Assembly: GCF_016908015.1 (NCBI RefSeq)
Contig: NZ_JAFBDB010000006.1
Span: 124,001 to 188,000 of the forward strand
Direction of reading: 5' to 3'
Origin: Clostridium pascui
GTDB lineage: Bacteria; Bacillota; Clostridia; Clostridiales; Clostridiaceae
DNA length: 64,000 nt
Below the pieces are notes generated by a model. The model had not been told where the DNA came from. It made no database searches and saw only the letters and a program-made list of their open reading frames with translations. Made by a program: the position numbers and the translations under genes. Shown in pieces: positions 1 to 10,214 of this stretch (the stretch's first letter is position 1; each line of letters starts with the position of its first letter).

Positions 1-398
<398 letters not shown>

Positions 399-416
399 TA
401 GGAGTAAAAAATTATT

Positions 417-455
417 ATTCTATATTATCAGGCTTCATGCTTGATAATATAGAAT
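417..455 (+). terminator. hairpin between tpl and transporter
   Basis: A 17-bp stem (417-433 with 439-455) with one mismatch and a 5-nt loop lies just after the tpl stop. No long T-run follows, so it may be a weak terminator, an attenuator or an mRNA 3'-end stabiliser rather than a full stop before the transporter. Confidence 0.5.
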
Positions 456-547
456 ATAAGCATGGTACAAAAAGGTATGTTGAGTATAAATAAAAATACT
501 ACTTTATAATGACTCCTATTGTAGGGGTGAAAATTGGGAGGAGATGT

Positions 548-1888
548 ATGGAAACTCAAGTTGCTCAAAATACTCAGAAGAGTGCTAAGTTTCAATCCAA
601 GTGGGGATTTATATTAGCATGTGTAGGTTCTGCTGTGGGTATGGCTAATGTTTGGGGATTTCCTTATAAATTAGGTAGCAACGGTGGTGGAGCATTTTTA
701 GTAGCTTATCTTATATTTATAGTTATTTTTAGTTATGTAGGGCTTTCTGCAGAATATGCAATAGGTCGTAGATCAAAAACTGGTACAGTTGGTGCTTATG
801 AAAATGCTTGGGAATCTGGAGGTAAGGGAGGTATTGGGAAAATTGTAGGGTGGCTTCCCCTTGCAGGTTCTATGTGTATAGCAATAGGATATGCAGCAAT
901 TATTTCATATGTACTTAAAGGATGGACTGAATCTGTTACTGGTACTCTTATGACTGTAGATACAGGCATGTGGTTCGAATCATTTTCTATGACAGATTAT
1001 TCAGTTGTACCGTATCATATAATAGTAGTTATTGGAACATTACTTACATTAACACTTGGCGCAGATAGTATTGAGAAATCTAATAAGGTTATGATGCCAT
1101 TGTTTTTTATACTATTTATAGTTCTTGCTATTCGTGTGGCTTTTTTACCAGGCGCAGTAGAGGGATATAAATTCATGTTTATGCCAAGATGGGAATTTTT
1201 AAAAGATCCAATGGTTTGGATTTGGGCTATGGGACAAGCATTCTTCTCACTATCTGTAACTGGTAGCGGGATGATTGTATATGGTGCATATCTATCAAAT
1301 GATGAAGATATCATAGATGGTGCAAAAAATACTGCTATATTTGATACTATTGCGGCAATAGTAGCGGCATTAGTTATTATACCTGCTTGTTTTGCATATA
1401 ATGTAGACGTTGGATCAGGACCGGGACTTCTATTTGTAACTTTACCTAAAATACTACAAAACATACCGGGGGGCAGGATATTTGCAATAATATTATTTAC
1501 AGCAGTAGTATTTGGCGGAGTAAGCTCTCTACAAAATATGTTTGAAGTAGTTGGGGAATCACTAATGTATAAATTCCCTAAATTAAAACGTGTTCCTATG
1601 TTAGTATTACTCTGTATAATTTGTTTTGGTATAGGTGTTAATATGGAACCTATATTCAAGTGGGGACCATGGATGGATATTATATCTATATATATTATTC
1701 CAATTGGAGCAACTTTAGGTGCCATATCTTGGTTTTGGATTATGAAAAAGGAAGATTTAATTAATGAGATTAACTTAGGCGCTAAGAAGAAACAAGGTGA
1801 GTTATGGTATAATATGGGCAGATACCTTTACGTACCATTTGCAACAATATTATGTATAATTGCGTTGTTCATGAAAGTATCATTTTAA
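548..1888 (+). CDS. Na+-dependent neurotransmitter:sodium symporter (NSS) family amino-acid transporter
   Basis: LeuT-fold secondary transporter that imports an amino acid with sodium; a tyrosine or tryptophan role is likely from its position after tpl. The product is about 446 residues with 11-12 hydrophobic helices, the usual size for bacterial NSS proteins. Helix 1 carries the family signature GSAVGMANVWGFPYKLGSNG, which contributes to Na+ and substrate sites. I chose ATG 548 because GGAGGAG (536-542) sits just upstream; the longer frame from 509 adds 13 residues without a good ribosome binding site. A perfect terminator follows. The substrate is inferred from context only; alanine or other neutral amino acids remain possible. 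Confidence 0.88.
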   Translation: METQVAQNTQKSAKFQSKWGFILACVGSAVGMANVWGFPYKLGSNGGGAFLVAYLIFIVIFSYVGLSAEYAIGRRSKTGTVGAYENAWESGGKGGIGKIVGWLPLAGSMCIAIGYAAIISYVLKGWTESVTGTLMTVDTGMWFESFSMTDYSVVPYHIIVVIGTLLTLTLGADSIEKSNKVMMPLFFILFIVLAIRVAFLPGAVEGYKFMFMPRWEFLKDPMVWIWAMGQAFFSLSVTGSGMIVYGAYLSNDEDIIDGAKNTAIFDTIAAIVAALVIIPACFAYNVDVGSGPGLLFVTLPKILQNIPGGRIFAIILFTAVVFGGVSSLQNMFEVVGESLMYKFPKLKRVPMLVLLCIICFGIGVNMEPIFKWGPWMDIISIYIIPIGATLGAISWFWIMKKEDLINEINLGAKKKQGELWYNMGRYLYVPFATILCIIALFMKVSF

Positions 1889-1900
1889 ATTTAATAGAGC

Positions 1901-1936
1901 TAAATAGGTGGATTAGTACTCCACCTATTTTATTTA
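1901..1936 (+). terminator. Rho-independent terminator after NSS transporter
   Basis: Perfect 11-bp stem AAATAGGTGGA / TCCACCTATTT with a 7-nt loop followed by TATTT. It ends the tpl-transporter unit. Confidence 0.85.
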
Positions 1937-2010
1937 CATAATAAAATATTAGTGATATAATATATTAAATTATTAGTTTGTTTAATCAATAAAAAGACAG
2001 GAGTAATAGC

Positions 2011-2694
2011 GTGTTAATTAACAAAAAAACTTTAAGTGATCAAATTTATGATATATTAAAAATGGAAATATTAAAAAGAGAAATCCCCTTTGGAACAAAA
2101 CTAGTCAATAGAACGCTGCAAAAAAGATTTGAGGTTAGTTCATCTCCTATTCGAGATGCTATAAACCGCTTAAATCAGGATGGACTTATTACATCTATTG
2201 ATAAATCTGGAGCAACAGTAGTTGATTTTGATTACGATTTTTTTCTTGAAATAAATGAAGTACTTTTGTATGTAGTTAACACTGGAATAAAGTTGTCTTT
2301 TGAAAAGTCTAATATAGAAGAAGTTTGCAAAGATTTAGAAGAGTATGTGCTGCTTCAAGAAAAGCATATAGGAACTGATAAATTTTATGATTATGATTAT
2401 AAATTTCATAAAACGTTTATTGAATACTCCCAAAACGGAAGATTAAAAAAGATTTTTGATGAATATAACGTTCTTCATGAAATGCTTGTTAGAAATTACT
2501 ATGAGGCAGAGACATTTCAAATTCAGGAAGACGGTATCGATATACATAAAAAAATAATGGATGCATTTAGAGCTAAGGATTATCAATTAGCTATGACGCT
2601 TACTGAGAAACATTATAAAGCTGCTGAACAGATTTTTAAAAAGGTACTTCAACCACCAAAAGAAAAGTTGGAAGAAGATGGTTCTTGTAATTAA
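2011..2694 (+). CDS. GntR-family transcriptional regulator (FCD type)
   Basis: A 227-residue DNA-binding regulator. The N-terminal 70 residues form a winged helix of the GntR type (SDQIYDILKMEILKREIPFG, then SSSPIRDAINRLNQDGLI). The remainder is all-helical and fits the FCD ligand-binding domain of the FadR subgroup, with His and Asp residues of the type that bind a metal (DYKFHKTF, HKKIM). The start is GTG 2011, with AGGAG at 1999-2003. It lies between the tpl-transporter unit and the dehydratase operon, so it is the natural candidate to control one or both, possibly through the 12-bp repeats at 2947-2994. The effector is unknown; a carboxylate is typical of the subgroup. Confidence 0.85.
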   Translation: MLINKKTLSDQIYDILKMEILKREIPFGTKLVNRTLQKRFEVSSSPIRDAINRLNQDGLITSIDKSGATVVDFDYDFFLEINEVLLYVVNTGIKLSFEKSNIEEVCKDLEEYVLLQEKHIGTDKFYDYDYKFHKTFIEYSQNGRLKKIFDEYNVLHEMLVRNYYEAETFQIQEDGIDIHKKIMDAFRAKDYQLAMTLTEKHYKAAEQIFKKVLQPPKEKLEEDGSCN

Positions 2695-2711
2695 ACTAAA
2701 TTACTATTTAT

Positions 2712-2758
2712 AAAAAACACTTAATAATTAATGAAAATTAATTATTAAGTGTTTTTTT
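2712..2758 (+). terminator. strong terminator after gntR
   Basis: A perfect stem of about 21 bp (2712-2732 with 2737-2757) around a GAAA tetraloop, A-rich on the left and ending in a T-run on the right, so it could act in both directions. Confidence 0.9.
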
Positions 2759-2896
2759 GTTTATGGAAGAATACTTTAAAGGTTTCAATTTGAAAAGTTC
2801 TTTATTATATCCATTAACTTTTATAATTTTTACTTAAGTATTAAAAAAATGTGAAAAAATTGTTAAAAAAAACACAAATTTTGTTAATGGTTTTTA

Positions 2897-2924
2897 TTTA
2901 CAAGTAATCCCAAAAGAGTATAAT
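2897..2924 (+). promoter_or_regulatory. sigma-A promoter of the dehydratase operon
   Basis: TTTACA (2897-2902), 16-bp spacer, perfect TATAAT (2919-2924). The predicted start near 2931 is just upstream of the 12-bp repeat array, so a protein bound there would block transcription. Confidence 0.7.
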
Positions 2925-2946
2925 AAAGTTATAAATATTAGAACGC

Positions 2947-2994
2947 ATTCTAGAATTAATTCTAAAATATATTCTAAAACATATTCTAATTTCA
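2947..2994. repeat. four 12-bp direct repeats, likely operator array
   Basis: ATTCTA recurs at 2947, 2959, 2971 and 2983, exactly 12 bp apart, each followed by an AT-rich hexamer. The junction of units 1 and 2 forms a perfect 14-bp palindrome TAGAATTAATTCTA (2951-2964). It lies 16-64 nt after the predicted transcription start. Operator function is inferred. Confidence 0.6.
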
Positions 2995-3251
2995 TATAAT
3001 TACATCGAATAATACTGAAAAGCTTCAAGAAATTTCATTAATAAATCATAGTTTATATCTTTCATAAATCAAATCACTTTGTCAATATGATAAATTACTT
3101 TAACACTAATTATTTGGCTTGAGTTGGTGTGAATTTGCCTATTAAAAACAAAGTTCATTTAACCATTTCAATATAGTAAGTTCTAATATTTACTTCAATT
3201 GCTACTTTCGTAATTAACCATAAAACCAAATTTTTAAGGGGGAATAAAAAA

Positions 3252-4466
3252 ATGGACAAAAATGGTTTAGCTTTAGAAGGTGTAAAGATAGTTGAACTAT
3301 CAAGCTTTGTAGCAGCACCTAGTTGTGCAAAAGTACTAGCTGACTGGGGAGCAGAGGTAATTAAAGTAGAGCCAGTTCAAGGAGATAACTTAAGAATAGT
3401 AGGTCCGGTTTATAATGCACCTGCAAAAGATGAAGAAAACCCTATGTTTGAACTTGAAAATGGAAACAAGATGGGGATTGCTATAAATACCGGAAGTGAA
3501 AAAGGTAAAGAAGTATTAGGAAAATTGCTTCAAGATGCAGATGTTTTTATAACAAATGTAAGAGAAAAGGCCTTAGAAAGAAGTGGACTTTCCTATGAAC
3601 AATTAAAAGATAAATACCCTGGATTAATTCATGCTCATATATTAGGCTATGGAGAAAAAGGACCTCTTAAGGACAAGCCTGGGTTTGACTACACTGCATA
3701 CTTTGCAAGAGGCGCTGTAAGTATATCTTTAATGGAAAAAGGAACATCACCAGCTAATACCAATGCAGGTTTTGGTGATCATTATGCTGGTATGAGTTTA
3801 GCAGCTGGTATATTGGCAGCGCTTCATAAAAAGACACAAACTGGTAAAGGCGATAGAGTAACAGTAAGCTTATATCATACAGCTATATTTGGTATGGGAT
3901 TAATGATTACTACAGCACAATATGGAAATAAAATGCCATTATCAAGAAGAACGCCTAATAATCCATTAGCAACGACTTTTAAATGTAAAGATGATAGATG
4001 GATACAATTAGCTTTACTTTCATATGATAAGTGGTTTCCTAAGTTCTGTAAGGAAGTAATAAACAGATTGGACTTAATTGAAGATGAGAGATTTAATACT
4101 CAAGATGAAGTAGTAAAACATGTTGAAACCTTTGTGGGAATATTAGAGCAAGAAATGATTAAAAAGACTTTAGGAGAATGGGCTGAATTATTAGATAAAG
4201 CTGATTTGCCATATGAAAAATTACAAACTTGTGAAGATATACTAGAAGATGAGCAAGCATGGGCAAATGATTATTTATTTAAGAAAACATATGACAATGG
4301 AAATACCGGCGTGTTAGTTAATACACCTGTTAAATTTAATGAATCTGGAATTAAGCCATATAAACCTTCACCAAAACTTGGGGAAGATACTGAGGAAATT
4401 CTTTTAGGGTTAGGATACAGCAAAGAAGAAATAGAAGAAATGAGAAAAGAGAAAGCAATAAGATAA
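3252..4466 (+). CDS. class III acyl-CoA transferase, FldA/HadA-like
   Basis: Family III CoA-transferase (CaiB/BaiF fold) that would move CoA from the product enoyl- or acyl-CoA to the free 2-hydroxy acid, activating it for dehydration without spending ATP. The length of 404 residues matches FldA of Clostridium sporogenes and HadA of Clostridioides difficile. The N-terminus LEGVKIVELSSFVAAPSCAK and the stretch NTNAGFGDHYAGM are typical; Asp176 of GFGDHYAG is the likely catalytic aspartate. It opens an operon continuing with both dehydratase subunits. Substrate is unresolved: phenyllactate or hydroxyphenyllactate (FldA) seems favoured by the nearby tyrosine phenol-lyase, but 2-hydroxyisocaproate (HadA) cannot be excluded. 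Confidence 0.88.
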   Translation: MDKNGLALEGVKIVELSSFVAAPSCAKVLADWGAEVIKVEPVQGDNLRIVGPVYNAPAKDEENPMFELENGNKMGIAINTGSEKGKEVLGKLLQDADVFITNVREKALERSGLSYEQLKDKYPGLIHAHILGYGEKGPLKDKPGFDYTAYFARGAVSISLMEKGTSPANTNAGFGDHYAGMSLAAGILAALHKKTQTGKGDRVTVSLYHTAIFGMGLMITTAQYGNKMPLSRRTPNNPLATTFKCKDDRWIQLALLSYDKWFPKFCKEVINRLDLIEDERFNTQDEVVKHVETFVGILEQEMIKKTLGEWAELLDKADLPYEKLQTCEDILEDEQAWANDYLFKKTYDNGNTGVLVNTPVKFNESGIKPYKPSPKLGEDTEEILLGLGYSKEEIEEMRKEKAIR

Positions 4467-4530
4467 GCTATGAAAAGCTCTTAATATAGAGGGACAAGAA
4501 TGTTGAATGTTAGAAAGGGGCGAAATATTT

Positions 4531-5763
4531 ATGGCAGATAAGAAAGATGAAAAAAAGAGAGCTGCCGAGGTGATCAATGGCATACTAGCTAAATCATACG
4601 CAGATGCTTGGAAGGCAAGAGAAGAAGGGAAACCAGTTGGATGGGCAACCTCTGTATTTCCACAGGAATTGGTAGAAGCATTTGGATTAGATGTATTATA
4701 TCCAGAGAATCAGGCTGCAGGTGTTGCAGCTAAGAAAGAGTCGTTATCTCTTTGTGAAGCAGCTGAAAGCATTGGATATTCAATTGATTTATGTGCATAT
4801 GCAAGAACAAATTTTGGATTACTAGAAAAAGGTGGCTCGGAAAACTTAAATATGCCAAAGCCTGACTTTATATGCTGTTGTAATAATATTTGCAATCAAG
4901 TTATTAAGTGGTATGAAAACATTGCAAAAGAACTAGATATACCACTAATAATGATTGATACCACATTTAATAATGAAGATCAGGTAACAGAGAGCAGAAT
5001 AAAATACCTTAGAGCACAATTTGAAGAGGCTATAAAACAACTTGAAAAGATTTCTGGAAGGAAATTTGATCCTAAAAAATTAGAAGAAGTTATGAAGATT
5101 TCCGCTGAGAACGGAAGACTCTGGAAGTACTCTATGAGTTTACCATCAGGAGCTTTTCCATCACCAATGAATGGATTTGATTTATTTACTTATATGGCTG
5201 TTATTGTATGCTATAGAGGCAAAAAAGAAACCACAGAAGCTTTTAAATTATTAATTTCTGAATTAGAAGAAAATATTAAGAATAAGCAAACTTCATTTAG
5301 AGGGGAAGAAAAATATAGAATTATGATGGAAGGGATTCCTTGCTGGCCATATATCGGTTATAAAATGAGAACGTTATCAAGTTATGGAGTTAATATGACC
5401 GGAAGCGTTTATCCTCATGCATGGGCATTACAATATGAAGCAAATGACTTAGATGGAATGGCTAGAGCTTACAGCAGCATGTTTAACAATGTTAATTTAG
5501 ACGCAATGAGTAAATACAGAATAGATTCCTTGATAGATGGAAATTGTGACGGAGCATTTTACCATATGAATAGAAGCTGTAAATTAATGAGTTTCATTCA
5601 ATATGAAATGGAAAGAAAGGTTTTTGAAGAAACTGGTATACCATATGCAGGATTTGATGGAGATCAAGCAGACCCAAGAAGTTTCAGTAAGGCTCAATTT
5701 GAAACAAGACTTCAAGCTTTAGTAGAAGTTATGGAAGAAAGAAAGAAAGGAGGAGACAAGTAA
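4531..5763 (+). CDS. 2-hydroxyacyl-CoA dehydratase subunit, FldB/HadB-like
   Basis: One of two [4Fe-4S] subunits of the oxygen-sensitive (R)-2-hydroxyacyl-CoA dehydratase, which removes water through a ketyl radical started by one-electron transfer from the activator. The protein has about 410 residues. A cysteine cluster in [13 protein letters not shown] and further cysteines around CYRG and GNCDGAF are placed as in the HgdB/FldB family and would ligate the cluster. ATG 4531 is preferred over 4507 because AAAGGGGCG lies 8 nt before it. The stop overlaps the next start (TAATG), implying coupled translation of the two subunits in equal amount. Exact substrate is not readable from sequence alone. 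Confidence 0.88.
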   Translation: MADKKDEKKRAAEVINGILAKSYADAWKAREEGKPVGWATSVFPQELVEAFGLDVLYPENQAAGVAAKKESLSLCEAAESIGYSIDLCAYARTNFGLLEKGGSENLNMPKPDFICCCNNICNQVIKWYENIAKELDIPLIMIDTTFNNEDQVTESRIKYLRAQFEEAIKQLEKISGRKFDPKKLEEVMKISAENGRLWKYSMSLPSGAFPSPMNGFDLFTYMAVIVCYRGKKETTEAFKLLISELEENIKNKQTSFRGEEKYRIMMEGIPCWPYIGYKMRTLSSYGVNMTGSVYPHAWALQYEANDLDGMARAYSSMFNNVNLDAMSKYRIDSLIDGNCDGAFYHMNRSCKLMSFIQYEMERKVFEETGIPYAGFDGDQADPRSFSKAQFETRLQALVEVMEERKKGGDK

Positions 5764-6890
5764 TGGATAATATAAAAAGCATTGTATCTAAGTTAGAGGA
5801 AGCTATTAAAAATCCTAAAAAAGTTGTTTCTAATTACAAAGAAAAAACAGGAAATAAAGCAATAGGATGTTTTCCTGTATATACTCCAGAAGAGATAGTA
5901 TATGCAGCAGATATGCTTCCAATAGGCATTTGGGGAGGCGACGTTGAAGTAAATTTGGCCAAACAATATTATCCAGCATTTTGCTGCTCAATAATGCAAT
6001 CATGTATGGAGTTCGGCTTAAAAGGTATATATGATGATTTATCAGCGGTTATTATTCCAGGTATGTGTGATACATTGAACTGTATGGGACAAAATTGGAA
6101 AAGTGCTATAAAAAATGTCCCATATATTGCTTTAGTTCATCCTCAAAATAGAAAGTTAGAAGCTGGTGTAGAGTATTTAGTTTCTGAATACAAACATGTA
6201 AAAGAAAAAATAGAGAAGATTAGAGGCAAAGAAATAACTGAAGAGGAGTTACAAAATAGTATAGGAATATACAATGAACACAGAAAAGTAATGAGAGAAT
6301 TTGTAGATCAAGCAGCTAAACATCCTAATACAATCAATAACTATGAAAGAAATATTGTTATTAAAAGTGGTTTCTTCATGAGAAAAGATGAGCATACAAA
6401 AATAGTAAAAGAATTAAATGATTTATTAGGTAATTTACCAGAAGAAAAATATGATGGCAAAACAGTATTGGTGACTGGGATATTATTAGATTCCAAAGAA
6501 ATGCTTGATGTTTTTGAAGAGAACAAGTTAAGAATAGTAGCTGATGATTTAGCTCAGGAAAGCAGACAATTCAGAACCGATGTTCCTGAAGGTAAAAATG
6601 CATTAGATAGATTAGCAAGACAATGGAGCAATATTGAAGGATGTTCTTTAGCATATGACCCTAAAAAAGTTAGAGGTACAATGATTGCAAAAGAAGCTAA
6701 AGATAAAGGAATCCAGGGCGTAGTATTTGCAATGATGAAATTCTGTGATCCTGAAGAATATGATTATCCAATAGTTAAAAAAGATATTGAAAAAGAAGGC
6801 ATCCCTACAACAATGATAGAGGTGGATCAACAAAATAAGAGCACTGAACAAATAAGAACAAGAATTCAAACATTCTCAGAAATATTATGA
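5763..6890 (+). CDS. 2-hydroxyacyl-CoA dehydratase subunit, FldC/HadC-like
   Basis: Second dehydratase subunit, 375 residues, same fold as its partner and the same HgdB-like family. Conserved features include [20 protein letters not shown] near the N-terminus and cysteines at [17 protein letters not shown] and [10 protein letters not shown] that would hold the second [4Fe-4S] cluster. It begins on the last base of the upstream stop behind AGGAGGAGAC, so the two subunits are translationally coupled. In the fld and had operons known to me the activator gene sits between the CoA-transferase and this subunit pair; here it is displaced to 11402, after the electron-transfer genes. Confidence 0.88.
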   Translation: MDNIKSIVSKLEEAIKNPKKVVSNYKEKTGNKAIGCFPVYTPEEIVYAADMLPIGIWGGDVEVNLAKQYYPAFCCSIMQSCMEFGLKGIYDDLSAVIIPGMCDTLNCMGQNWKSAIKNVPYIALVHPQNRKLEAGVEYLVSEYKHVKEKIEKIRGKEITEEELQNSIGIYNEHRKVMREFVDQAAKHPNTINNYERNIVIKSGFFMRKDEHTKIVKELNDLLGNLPEEKYDGKTVLVTGILLDSKEMLDVFEENKLRIVADDLAQESRQFRTDVPEGKNALDRLARQWSNIEGCSLAYDPKKVRGTMIAKEAKDKGIQGVVFAMMKFCDPEEYDYPIVKKDIEKEGIPTTMIEVDQQNKSTEQIRTRIQTFSEIL

Positions 6891-7031
6891 AAATATTTCA
6901 TATAAAAAAATAATTAAATTTCCTTTGTAAGCCATGCAGCAGTTTTTTATGGGAAAAAGATTATGAAATTAAAATCTACAATGAAGAATTGCTGCAGTTT
7001 ACTAAAGGCGTAAATTTAAAAGGAGGAAAGT

Positions 7032-8165
7032 ATGTTATTTAAGAAAGAACATGAACTTTTAAGAAAATCTGTAAGGGATTTTGTAGCTAAGGAATTGATA
7101 GATATTCCGGAGCAACTTGATACTGAGGGTAAATTGCCTAAAGAATTAATAGAAAAGCTTGCAAAATATAAATTTATTAGTCCAGTAATACCTAAGGAAT
7201 ATGGTGGAGCTGGTGCAGATTACGTTTCTTACACTATAATAATGGAGGAAATTAGCAGGCGTTGTGCTTCTACTGGAACATTTATAACAGCAGGGGCATC
7301 ATTGGTAGCATTACCTTTGCTTAATTATGGAACAGAAGAGCAAAAACAAAGATATTTAAAGCCTCTTGCAACAGGGGAATATATTGGAGCTTTTGGACTT
7401 ACTGAACCAGGAGCAGGATCTGACGCTGGTGCTACTCAAACTACAGCGGTTTTAGATGGAGATTATTATATTTTAAATGGAAGAAAAACATTTATTACAA
7501 ATGCACCTATTTGTGATTTTGCTATCGTAACAGCAGTGACTGAAAAAGGTAAAGGAACAAAAGGAATTTCAGCATTTATAGTTGAAAGCAAGTGGGATGG
7601 CTTTTCAACAGGCGCTCATGAAAACAAAATGGGCATCAGGGGCACTGAAACAGCAGATTTAATATTTCAAAATGTAAAAATCCCTAAAGAAAATCTTATT
7701 GGAAAAGAAGGTAAAGGATTTAATATTGCTCTAAACACACTTGATATTGGTAGAATTGGAGTGGCTGCACAAGCTCTTGGAATAGCTCAAGGTGCATTAG
7801 ATGAAGCTGTGAAATATGTTAAGGAAAGGGTTCAATTTAATAAACCTTTAGCAAAATTTCAAAATACTCAATTTGTGATTGCAGATATGCAAACAAAAGT
7901 TCAAGCGGCAAGATTGCTTGTATATGATGCTGCACAGAAGAAAGATGCCGGCATAAATCCAGGGTTTGAATCTGCAATGGCTAAATATTATGCAGCTGAA
8001 GTAGCAAACGAAGTAGCTTATAAAGCATTACAATTACATGGTGGATATGGATATATGAAAGATTATCCAATAGAAAGAATATATAGAGATGCTAGAATTA
8101 CATCCATATATGAAGGAACATCTCAAGTTCAGCAGATGGTTATTGCGGGAAAAGTTCTTGGCTAG
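7032..8165 (+). CDS. acdA: acyl-CoA dehydrogenase (enoyl-CoA reductase of the operon)
   Basis: FAD enzyme of the short/medium-chain acyl-CoA dehydrogenase family, 377 residues. In this setting it works as a reductase, converting the 2-enoyl-CoA made by the dehydratase to the saturated acyl-CoA with electrons from the adjacent EtfAB. Signatures: FGLTEPGAGSDAG (FAD and substrate binding), LHGGYGYMKDYPIERIYRDA, and YEGTSQVQQ, whose Glu is the catalytic base position. AGGAGGAAAG precedes the ATG. The order dehydratase-acd-etfB-etfA matches the fld and had operons. Whether the complex bifurcates electrons to ferredoxin, as Bcd-EtfAB does, is plausible but not shown. Confidence 0.9.
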   Translation: MLFKKEHELLRKSVRDFVAKELIDIPEQLDTEGKLPKELIEKLAKYKFISPVIPKEYGGAGADYVSYTIIMEEISRRCASTGTFITAGASLVALPLLNYGTEEQKQRYLKPLATGEYIGAFGLTEPGAGSDAGATQTTAVLDGDYYILNGRKTFITNAPICDFAIVTAVTEKGKGTKGISAFIVESKWDGFSTGAHENKMGIRGTETADLIFQNVKIPKENLIGKEGKGFNIALNTLDIGRIGVAAQALGIAQGALDEAVKYVKERVQFNKPLAKFQNTQFVIADMQTKVQAARLLVYDAAQKKDAGINPGFESAMAKYYAAEVANEVAYKALQLHGGYGYMKDYPIERIYRDARITSIYEGTSQVQQMVIAGKVLG

Positions 8166-8203
8166 TATATACTCACAAATAAATGAAATTGGAGGGTAAA
8201 GAT

Positions 8204-8989
8204 TTGAGGATAGTAGTATGTGTTAAACAAGTTCCAGATACAACAGAAGTGAAAATAGATCCTAAAACAGGTACATTAATAAGGGAGGGTGTTCCAAGTA
8301 TATTAAATCCAGATGATGCAAATGCACTTGAAGAGGCTTTAAGATTAAAAGATGCAGATGAAAATGTAATTGTCTCAGTTGTTACAATGGGGCCACCTCA
8401 GGCAGAGGTTATGTTAAGAGAGTGTCTTGCAATGGGGGCAGATGAGGCTTACTTGATAAGTGATAGGGCTTTTGCAGGTTCTGATACTTGGGCGACTTCA
8501 AAAGTTATTGCTTCAGCAATTAGGAAAATTAAAGACTATGATATTATATTTGCCGGTAGACAAGCTATAGATGGAGATACAGCTCAGGTAGGTCCACAAA
8601 TTTCTGAAAAGTTGGACATCCCACAAGTTACCTATGTTCAAGATTTTAAAATTAATGGTGATGAAATAACAGTACAAAGGCAATTAGAAGATGGATATGA
8701 AACAATTAAAGTTAAAAAACCTATTTTACTAACCGCTGTAAGTGCATTGAATATTCCTAGATATATGGCTGTTGATAAAATATTTGAGGCATATGAAAAG
8801 GAAATAATAACTTGGACTATTGATGATTTAGATATAACAAAAGAAGGAGTTGGTCTTCAAGCTTCTCCAACTAAAGTGTTTAAATCATTTACTCCAGAAC
8901 CTAAAGGCAAAGGTATTATGCTGAAAGGGTCAACACAAGAAGTTGTGGAAAAACTACTTGTAGGCTTGAAACAAAAACATATTATATAA
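8204..8989 (+). CDS. etfB: electron-transfer flavoprotein beta subunit
   Basis: Small subunit of the electron-transfer flavoprotein, about 261 residues, binding AMP or, in bifurcating clostridial ETFs, a second FAD. The start is chosen as TTG 8204 because GGAGGG (8191-8196) is ideally spaced and the product then begins MRIVVCVKQVPDTTEVKID, the normal EtfB start; the frame opens at ATG 8183 but would add seven atypical residues. It pairs with etfA 17 bp downstream and with the acyl-CoA dehydrogenase upstream. Confidence 0.92.
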   Translation: MRIVVCVKQVPDTTEVKIDPKTGTLIREGVPSILNPDDANALEEALRLKDADENVIVSVVTMGPPQAEVMLRECLAMGADEAYLISDRAFAGSDTWATSKVIASAIRKIKDYDIIFAGRQAIDGDTAQVGPQISEKLDIPQVTYVQDFKINGDEITVQRQLEDGYETIKVKKPILLTAVSALNIPRYMAVDKIFEAYEKEIITWTIDDLDITKEGVGLQASPTKVFKSFTPEPKGKGIMLKGSTQEVVEKLLVGLKQKHII

Positions 8990-9006
8990 AATGATTGGAG
9001 GATAAT

Positions 9007-10059
9007 ATGGATATAAATAAAGATTTAAGTGCTTATAAAAATGTTTGGGTAATTGCAGAACAAAGACAAGGTAAAATAACTCCAGTAGTCATTGAATTAT
9101 TAGGGGAAGGTAGAAAGATAGCTAATGACATAGGAGTAGAATTATGTGCCATTTTACTTGGACATAATGTTGATAATTTAGCAGATGAATTAATCAAATT
9201 TGGAGCAAATAAGGTTTATTATGCTAATAGTCCACTACTAGAAAATTATACTACTGATGGATATACAAAAGTTATAGTTGATGCAGTAAATGATATTAAA
9301 CCTGAAATTATATTAATAGGTGCAACTCATATTGGAAGAGATTTAGCTCCTAGAATAGCATCAAAACTAGATACTGGATTAACAGCTGACTGCACTAAGC
9401 TAGATATAGATCCCGAAGACAAAAAACTCAGACAAACTCGTCCAGCTTTTGGCGGAAATATTATGGCAACAATTATATGTCCTAATAATAGACCGCAAAT
9501 GTCTACAGTAAGACCAGGTGTCATGGATAAAGCTGAAAGGGATGAAAATAAAAAAGGAGAAGTTGTGAAGTTAAGTGTAAATTTAACTAAAAAAGATATA
9601 AGAACTGAAGTTGTAGAAATAGTTAAATTTAAAAAGGAATTAGTATCATTAACAGAAGCAAACTTCATTGTATCGGGGGGGCTTGGACTTGGAAATGCTG
9701 ATGGTTTTAAGTTATTAAAAAGGTTAGCCGATAGATTAGGCGGAGTGGTTGGATCTTCTCGTGCAGCTGTAGATGCTGGATGGATTGATAATTCACATCA
9801 AGTAGGACAAACAGGAACAACAGTAAAACCAACAGTTTATATAGCATGCGGTATTTCAGGTGCTATACAACATTTAGCTGGTATGCAGGAATCAGATATA
9901 ATAATTGCTATAAATAAAAATGAATCAGCTCCAATATTTGAAGTTGCAGACTATGGAATAGTTGGAGACTTATATGATGTGGTACCTAAGTTACTAGAGT
10001 TATTAGATGATGAAGAGCGTATTACAGAATTATTTGAAGAAAGCAAAATAGCGAAGTAA
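9007..10059 (+). CDS. etfA: electron-transfer flavoprotein alpha subunit
   Basis: Large FAD-binding subunit of the ETF, about 350 residues. The C-terminal domain has the FAD signature: [44 protein letters not shown] and [11 protein letters not shown]. There is no N-terminal ferredoxin domain of the kind seen in caffeoyl-CoA reductase CarE. ATG 9007 follows GGAGG (8997-9001); a TTG at 8995 is in frame but overlaps the binding site. It completes the reductive half of the operon. A hairpin follows before the transporter gene, so expression may drop beyond this point. Confidence 0.92.
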   Translation: MDINKDLSAYKNVWVIAEQRQGKITPVVIELLGEGRKIANDIGVELCAILLGHNVDNLADELIKFGANKVYYANSPLLENYTTDGYTKVIVDAVNDIKPEIILIGATHIGRDLAPRIASKLDTGLTADCTKLDIDPEDKKLRQTRPAFGGNIMATIICPNNRPQMSTVRPGVMDKAERDENKKGEVVKLSVNLTKKDIRTEVVEIVKFKKELVSLTEANFIVSGGLGLGNADGFKLLKRLADRLGGVVGSSRAAVDAGWIDNSHQVGQTGTTVKPTVYIACGISGAIQHLAGMQESDIIIAINKNESAPIFEVADYGIVGDLYDVVPKLLELLDDEERITELFEESKIAK

Positions 10060-10079
10060 CTGAGTTATTTATAATGGTC

Positions 10080-10116
10080 ATCCCTGTTCTAATATAGTCA
10101 TATTAGAATAAGGGAT
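10080..10116 (+). terminator. hairpin after etfA (partial terminator or attenuator)
   Basis: Inverted repeat ATCCCTGTTCTAATA (10080-10094) with TATTAGAATAAGGGAT (10101-10116). No T-run follows, so partial read-through into the transporter and activator genes is likely. Confidence 0.55.
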
Positions 10117-10214
10117 AACATTATAAAACAAACCTAAATATCTAATCTAATTATCTTAAAGTGACTGCAGAATATAAAAATTATACCTAATTTTATAGAT
10201 ATGGAGAGGATAAT

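Larger units (their letters stand above)
2695..3251. other. 557-bp non-coding leader region of the dehydratase operon
   Basis: No convincing coding frame. It holds the gntR terminator, a sigma-A promoter (2897-2924), four 12-bp direct repeats (2947-2994) and then about 250 nt of very AT-rich sequence up to the ribosome binding site AAGGGGGA before 3252. With transcription starting near 2931 the mRNA would have an untranslated leader of roughly 320 nt. I see no known riboswitch in it. Confidence 0.6.

Noticed and set aside
1015-1725. 236-residue open frame on the minus strand inside the NSS transporter
   Set aside because: Fully overlaps a well-supported gene, has no ribosome binding site and no recognisable family; low-complexity translation typical of an antisense shadow.
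2947-2994. CRISPR-like array
   Set aside because: Units are only 12 bp with no distinct spacers and no cas genes; an operator array is the better reading.
6900-7031. Terminator between fldC-like and acyl-CoA dehydrogenase genes
   Set aside because: Only a 7-bp TGCAGCA / TGCTGCA repeat with a loop of about 60 nt; too weak to call.
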